A stretch of DNA of 11,245 bases from Candidatus Avimonoglobus intestinipullorum (GTDB taxonomy: Bacteria; Bacillota; Clostridia; UBA1381), in the NCBI GenBank assembly GCA_018714645.1, contig DVND01000048.1:1-11245 (forward strand), given 5' to 3'. Positions 6,883 to 11,245 of the stretch are shown here, one piece after another (the stretch's first letter is position 1; every line of letters starts with the position of its first letter). A program made the translations under genes and the position numbers. The notes under the pieces were generated by a model, which did no database searches, was not told the DNA's origin, and saw nothing but the letters and a program-made list of their open reading frames with translations.

Positions 6883-8652
6883 TTACAGTATGGTCGGAAC
6901 CGCTGTAACGCTGTCGCAGTATGGCGTCAGCGGTGCATCTGTATCCCAAATGAATGCCTTAATGCTCGTTGCGTCATCAGCAATCGGCATTTGGCATGTG
7001 TCCTGCGTGGTATGATCCAGCGTCAATGCAGCGCCCGCTTCCACAGTCCGGCTGAGGACGCTGGTGTCAATCATTTCACTGCCCCTGTATTGCGCAATAA
7101 CAATCACGCAATGCACATCCTGCGGCGTTTCGTTTCTGACCGTTGCTTTTACATACGCCTCTGTTCCGTCTCCGGCGAAAATCTCCGCCCCGTCCAATGC
7201 AGAACCCATCGCATCCACAATTGTAAAATGATCGACAGTTACCGCCGACGGCTCCGTATAACCGACCTTCACATTTGCAATCCAGAATTTCCCGCCGATG
7301 GAAGCGCCGTCATTTGTCGGATAGAGGACGAATAACTTTGCGGGGAGCATGCTGTATGCCGTGTTGGCCGCTGTCTTTCCCGCATATATGTCGTTTACAT
7401 AGTAATACACAACATGTTCATCCACATCCACATAGAATTTGAAATTGGTATAGACGTTCGGCCGGAATACATCCCTTACATGGAACAGCTTTGCGCTGTT
7501 AAGCTGTACCAGTTCCCGTTCTGTCCAGCCGCTTACCGTTGCAGCCGGCTCTCCAATCGCGCCGCTTTCTGTTTTCCTCATTTCCGTCCTTATAATCATC
7601 GAGCCTGCCGTATTGGCCATAAACGCCGTCGCAAGCATATTCCCCGTCGCATTCTGCAGCGTGATGCAGGCGCCCTTTGCCGTGATCGTATCCGCCCTCA
7701 AGTCAAACGAAACAATATAATCCTTGCTGACCTCCTGAATGCTGTCAAACGCAACCGTCTTTGAAGCAGAGCCGGGCCCTGTGACCGTAACGCCCTGTTC
7801 TGCATCATTGGAATACAATTCCGTCTGGATCTGCATCGTTTCCGCCGGTTTTGCATAGGCAATTTTAATGTTATCAATGTATGCGCTTGCGGCCAGCTTC
7901 TCATTTACCAACGCAAAGCACTGCATTGAATACCGGTACCCCTTCAGTTCCTGATAGGTTGCATTCTTCGTAGGGAAAACCGCGTCGCACACATAATTGC
8001 CGTCTGCAAACCAGGTGGTTTTTTCCGCATCCTTATTGTACACAATTGTAATCGTATGCCATTGATCTGCCGCAAGCGCCTGGCCGTATACAAAATAGCC
8101 CTGGTCTGTGGCCGTTTCCTGCGGCATTGATTTGATTTCACTGGAGGTTGCCACTGACAATTTCCCGTCTTTATCAATAAACGCAGACGCCAGCGTCATA
8201 TTATTCATATTTACATTCTGGATGGTAAAATTCGGGGTACGCGTATCCGCCTCCCGGTACACATCAAAACGCACCACCACTTCGTTGTTATATTCCGCCG
8301 GGTTCTGAACCGTTTCATCGCCGTCAAACCATGTTGCCGCTTTCTCAAAAATCTTATAGAACTGCTCTGATCCGGCTTGGGCGGTCACTTTGATGGACTT
8401 TCCATTCTCGCTGCTGCCCGCAGGCGCCGCAACCGTGCGGTCCATCACCTGATGAGTGGAACTCAAATACGGGCCGACGCCCACCGTTTCGCCCAGCGTC
8501 AAGTCCTCGCAGTCGCGGTTGTAAAGATACATCACCTCTTCCGGCAGAGCTGGGACAACCGCTGTATCTTCAGCGATTACAACATTCGCCTGCGCAAGGA
8601 GCATCCCCGCCGCAAGCGCCCCCGCCATAACGGTTCTCAAGTTTGTTTTCAT
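6883..8652 (-). CDS. Secreted tandem LamG-like (concanavalin-fold) protein, probably glycan-binding
   Basis: A 589-residue exported protein with no catalytic domain recognised. Signal peptide 1-27 (MKTNLR, hydrophobic core, cleavage likely after VVIA). Two LamG-like sandwiches follow, about 35-270 and about 273-470. Each has the order expected of this fold: an N-terminal ED/DAE strand, a middle strand such as QWHTITIVYNK or NFKFYVDVDEHVVYYYVND, and a closing strand (YIDNIKIAYAKP and WIANVKVGYTEP). The C-terminus (about 471-589) is module Y, with IKAFIWDTDAPLTPY near its end. Tandem LamG domains in secreted clostridial proteins often bind polysaccharide, but no ligand residues can be read here. 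It lies between two paralogous hydrolases, 25 bases after one and 16 bases before the other, so it probably works on the same substrate. The start at 8652 follows a perfect AAGGAGG by 8 bases. The stop is unusual: TAA, TGA and TAG follow each other in frame. Confidence 0.95.
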   Translation of the reverse strand: MKTNLRTVMAGALAAGMLLAQANVVIAEDTAVVPALPEEVMYLYNRDCEDLTLGETVGVGPYLSSTHQVMDRTVAAPAGSSENGKSIKVTAQAGSEQFYKIFEKAATWFDGDETVQNPAEYNNEVVVRFDVYREADTRTPNFTIQNVNMNNMTLASAFIDKDGKLSVATSSEIKSMPQETATDQGYFVYGQALAADQWHTITIVYNKDAEKTTWFADGNYVCDAVFPTKNATYQELKGYRYSMQCFALVNEKLAASAYIDNIKIAYAKPAETMQIQTELYSNDAEQGVTVTGPGSASKTVAFDSIQEVSKDYIVSFDLRADTITAKGACITLQNATGNMLATAFMANTAGSMIIRTEMRKTESGAIGEPAATVSGWTERELVQLNSAKLFHVRDVFRPNVYTNFKFYVDVDEHVVYYYVNDIYAGKTAANTAYSMLPAKLFVLYPTNDGASIGGKFWIANVKVGYTEPSAVTVDHFTIVDAMGSALDGAEIFAGDGTEAYVKATVRNETPQDVHCVIVIAQYRGSEMIDTSVLSRTVEAGAALTLDHTTQDTCQMPIADDATSIKAFIWDTDAPLTPYCDSVTAVPTIL

Positions 8653-8660
8653 TTCCTCAT

Positions 8661-8667
8661 CCTCCTT
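8661..8667 (-). promoter_or_regulatory. Ribosome binding site of the tandem LamG gene
   Basis: A perfect AAGGAGG on the minus strand, 8 bases before the ATG at 8652. It is the strongest-looking ribosome site in the window, which may mean the non-catalytic binding protein is made in greater amount than the enzymes; that is inference. Confidence 0.88.
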
Positions 8668-8677
8668 AATATTGATT

Positions 8678-11245
8678 TTACCATATATTTTTACGCACTA
8701 CAGGAATACTCTCAAACGCCGCAGAATCCTTTGCTTCACCGATCCCCGGGCAAAATTCGATCCAACCGCGGCGCCCGCTGCCGTCATTGTCGTTCACCAG
8801 CAGGCTGAAATAAAATTCATCGTAGGATGCGGGTGAAATCGGTTTTCCAAAAATTTCTATCCACGGGAACCGCGCTTCATAATAGGTGGTTTTTTCTTCC
8901 TCATTCCGCGTGATCTCCACGTCAACGCCCTCGCCTCTGAATTGATCCTCCTGGCCAAGCATCCCGGCGTCAACGCCAAAGTATGAATACCGCTCAACCG
9001 CCGCTTCACCGTTCACCAGGCCGATGCCATATTCCGTCTGCTTTGAACCGGAAATCTGCGCTTCGGTGAATGCAAACTGAATACTGTCGTTTGCCCAGAT
9101 GCGCTTCTCCAAATCATTGTCGCCCAGCACGTCATCCTTGATTGCCCCTGCAATATAGAAGTACTGGTTGTCCCACATGCAGTAAATTTTTCCGCTGCAA
9201 TCGTCCGTGCTCCAAGGGGTCAGCCGCTGCACCTGGTCTTCATACATCAGCTTAAACGGGGCGTCCAGCTGCCATTCGCCCGGCGCGAGAACACCGTCAA
9301 TAACCGGCGCCGTTTCTGTTTCAACAAAATTTGTGAAATAAATGGTCTTGCTGAAGCTGTATTCCTCGCCGCTGTCCAGCCGCAGGCTGCCTTTAACCTC
9401 CTGCTTCACATCGCCAAGCGTTTCAGGGATCGCAATTGCGAACGTTTTTTCACCCCCGGTCGGCAGGTTTTCAAATGTGTAACGTTTGTTTTTCATAAAT
9501 TCCGGGCCGGTAAAAATGATCTCTCCGGAAATTGCGCGGTTATTTGCATTATTACTGATTGTGAAATTACAATTCCACCGTCTTGACCGGAAACGTGTTG
9601 CATAAATCCTATAGCTCGCCGCCTCATGATAACGCACCGGCATATCATAGCTCCAGCGTTCCGCCTTTGTATGCTTGTCTACCAGCCGGACTGTAATAAC
9701 CTCTGTATCCGCAGGGTTCTTCCCCGTTTTAAGTGTAACCTTTGCATTGTTGTCCTCAAATCCGCCCACCTGCACAGCGGTGATATTTTTGGGCAAATCG
9801 AGCTGGATTTCTGCCTCGCCGTCAAAATTCTGATGTACCATAAAGGATTTTTCATCATCTGTAATGGTATCAAAATAAACCATATTGCACGAAGCGCTTT
9901 CCGCTGCCGTCTCAACAGTATTAAAGTTCCCGAAAATATACTGCGGTTTTTTAGAAACAGAAAAATCGAAACAGTGGTCGTCTGCGTTTAACTGTTTTTT
10001 ATTTCCATAGCGGTCGTAAACGGTGATGCTGTTTGTGTCCAGCTTCAGCGCCTTTGAAACTGCATCCATGCTGTCGTTCCAGATAATTAAAACGTCCTCC
10101 CCGGTTCTGCTTTTGAACTTATAGGCTGTAATTTCCGGATCATCCAGTTCGACCTTCCCCATGGGCTCTGCGCCAGTCATGAGCGTATTCCAGTTTGCAA
10201 CCGCTAAATATTCCGGTTTCGCGGAATATGGCTCATAGGGCGCCGCCTCCGCTTCATCCCAAGCGCGGATCAGCCCAAAATGCTTTTCGCTCTCCGTTGT
10301 ATTCTGCTTCTCCTGCGAAACATACCAGTAAAGCGTCTCAATCATACCCATCGTCATTGCGGAATAATGGATCGCGTAATTGGCCTGGTCGTCCTCCGAA
10401 ACAAAGCCCGATGACCAGTTGAACTCCGAAAGGACGATCGGCTTATCCCCGTAACCGTATTTGATGGCGATGTCTTTCCATTTCATAAATTTTTCATAAG
10501 CCTGCTGGGAATTCGTCCCTCCGGGATATGGATGCCAGGAAAAGCCGTCGCAATACTCCCCGCCGCCGTTTTTGAAAAATTCTTCTGCAAACGTCTCTGA
10601 TGTACAGCCGCCCATCCCATACACCTTGCAGTCCGGGTTCGCTTTTTTCACCGCCTCATAAGTCGCCTTTAACAGCGCAACATACTTGTCCACCGGCACC
10701 TGCTGCGGGTTGAACGTTTTAATATCCCATTCATTCCAAACCTCCACGCCCTCTACAAGCCCTTTGGTCTGAAGCACAACGTTGTACGCATAATCCGCAA
10801 ACTTCTGCACCGCTTCTTCCGAAACAGGCGGAAATTCCGGCGTCACGGCAGGGTTGTTTAACGCCAGCTGTACAAACCTTGTCATCCCGTTTGCCATAAG
10901 CGCCTGATCCGCTCTTTCATGGATTTCGGTCTTTTTATATACGCCGGGGGTTTTTTCAAACTCGGCCCATAAATAGCCCTCTCTTATTCCGACAAACCCC
11001 GCCTTTTTCATAAGCTCTGTTTTCCGCTCAAGCTCTTCCACGCCGTGCCCCATATTAAAATGGTTGCAGACGCCCATTGCCGTATTTACCACGCCGTCCG
11101 CAGGTGCATTTGCCACCGAAAATGCCTTTTGGGAATGTTTGGTTTCACCGGTTTCAAGATTGGTCACATATACGTCTATCGTATAAAACCCATACCCTTT
11201 GACCTGCAGTGTGATGTCTGTGGTTTCAGTTGTTCCCGCAGGCAC
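8678..11245 (-). CDS. Clan GH-A glycoside hydrolase with C-terminal CBM9-like domain, 5' end outside window
   Basis: The last 855 residues of a longer protein are visible; the first visible codon, GTG at 11245, is interior and not a start. Counting from there: Ig-like strands to about 48; (beta/alpha)8 barrel about 56-345; beta-sandwich about 350-440 (ITVYDRYGN, then PQYIFGNF); two or so beta-rich linker domains about 445-640; CBM9-like domain 646-855, opening APVIDGVLAPGEW. Catalytic signatures are VWNEWD with Glu172 as the likely acid/base, SWHPY at 236-240, and VLSEFNWSSG with Glu274 as the likely nucleophile, 102 residues apart as expected for retaining GH-A enzymes. GH39-like is my best family guess, without certainty. 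CBM9-type domains bind sugar chain ends or act as sandwich modules on secreted enzymes. The signal peptide, and any anchor, would lie beyond the right edge. It is the first visible gene of the operon, and its barrel is paralogous to that encoded at 4641-6866. Confidence 0.94.
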   Translation of the reverse strand: MPAGTTETTDITLQVKGYGFYTIDVYVTNLETGETKHSQKAFSVANAPADGVVNTAMGVCNHFNMGHGVEELERKTELMKKAGFVGIREGYLWAEFEKTPGVYKKTEIHERADQALMANGMTRFVQLALNNPAVTPEFPPVSEEAVQKFADYAYNVVLQTKGLVEGVEVWNEWDIKTFNPQQVPVDKYVALLKATYEAVKKANPDCKVYGMGGCTSETFAEEFFKNGGGEYCDGFSWHPYPGGTNSQQAYEKFMKWKDIAIKYGYGDKPIVLSEFNWSSGFVSEDDQANYAIHYSAMTMGMIETLYWYVSQEKQNTTESEKHFGLIRAWDEAEAAPYEPYSAKPEYLAVANWNTLMTGAEPMGKVELDDPEITAYKFKSRTGEDVLIIWNDSMDAVSKALKLDTNSITVYDRYGNKKQLNADDHCFDFSVSKKPQYIFGNFNTVETAAESASCNMVYFDTITDDEKSFMVHQNFDGEAEIQLDLPKNITAVQVGGFEDNNAKVTLKTGKNPADTEVITVRLVDKHTKAERWSYDMPVRYHEAASYRIYATRFRSRRWNCNFTISNNANNRAISGEIIFTGPEFMKNKRYTFENLPTGGEKTFAIAIPETLGDVKQEVKGSLRLDSGEEYSFSKTIYFTNFVETETAPVIDGVLAPGEWQLDAPFKLMYEDQVQRLTPWSTDDCSGKIYCMWDNQYFYIAGAIKDDVLGDNDLEKRIWANDSIQFAFTEAQISGSKQTEYGIGLVNGEAAVERYSYFGVDAGMLGQEDQFRGEGVDVEITRNEEEKTTYYEARFPWIEIFGKPISPASYDEFYFSLLVNDNDGSGRRGWIEFCPGIGEAKDSAAFESIPVVRKNIW

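Larger units (their letters stand above)
1..11245 (-). other. Probable single operon for extracellular glycan binding and cleavage
   Basis: Five genes run in the same direction with gaps of 25, 16, 14 and 33 bases. Each internal gene has its own ribosome site in the gap, and no inverted repeat followed by T-rich sequence separates them. All four visible N-termini carry signal peptides. The set combines two GH-A hydrolases, a tandem LamG protein and two SLH surface proteins. The promoter must lie beyond the right edge, or internal promoters exist that I cannot see. Both ends of the unit are outside the window. Confidence 0.75.

Noticed and set aside
8653..8677. AT-rich gap considered as a terminator or internal promoter
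   Set aside because: Only 25 bases, mostly taken up by the ribosome site, with no inverted repeat and no paired -35/-10 elements.

Overview
The window looks like part of a chromosome from an anaerobic Gram-positive bacterium of the Bacillota, most likely class Clostridia. The grounds are strong AGGAGG-type ribosome sites, base composition of about half G+C by eye, Gram-positive type signal peptides, and S-layer homology (SLH) domains. One of these SLH proteins carries the GGYPxGY stretch that I associate with clostridial SLH proteins. Genus and habitat cannot be read from the sequence; a plant-fibre or gut niche is inference.

All five genes lie on the minus strand and are tightly packed. Gaps in transcription order are 25, 16, 14 and 33 bases, and no terminator-like hairpin separates them, so they read as one operon that enters at the right edge and leaves at the left. 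Transcription order is: (1) 8678-11245, a secreted clan GH-A glycoside hydrolase with a C-terminal CBM9-like domain, N-terminus outside the window; (2) 6883-8652, a secreted protein with two LamG-like domains and no catalytic domain; (3) 4641-6866, a second GH-A hydrolase, paralogous to the first; (4) 682-4626, a 1314-residue surface protein with two LamG-like domains, Ig-like domains, a helical region, a Gly/Asn-rich linker and three C-terminal SLH repeats; (5) 1-648, the N-terminal part of a second SLH protein with its SLH repeats at the N-terminus.

Read together, this is an extracellular glycan capture-and-cleavage set. Two related hydrolases are paired with non-catalytic LamG-type binding proteins, and at least one member is fixed to the cell wall through SLH repeats. 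Two accessory modules recur across the proteins. Module X is at the N-terminus of protein 3 and in the middle of protein 4. Module Y is at the C-termini of proteins 2 and 3 and in the middle of protein 4. This sharing argues that the proteins evolved, and perhaps assemble, together. No transporter, regulator, cohesin, dockerin or sortase motif is visible. The substrate is unknown. There are no gene-free stretches above 300 bases, and no RNA gene, CRISPR array or mobile element was seen.
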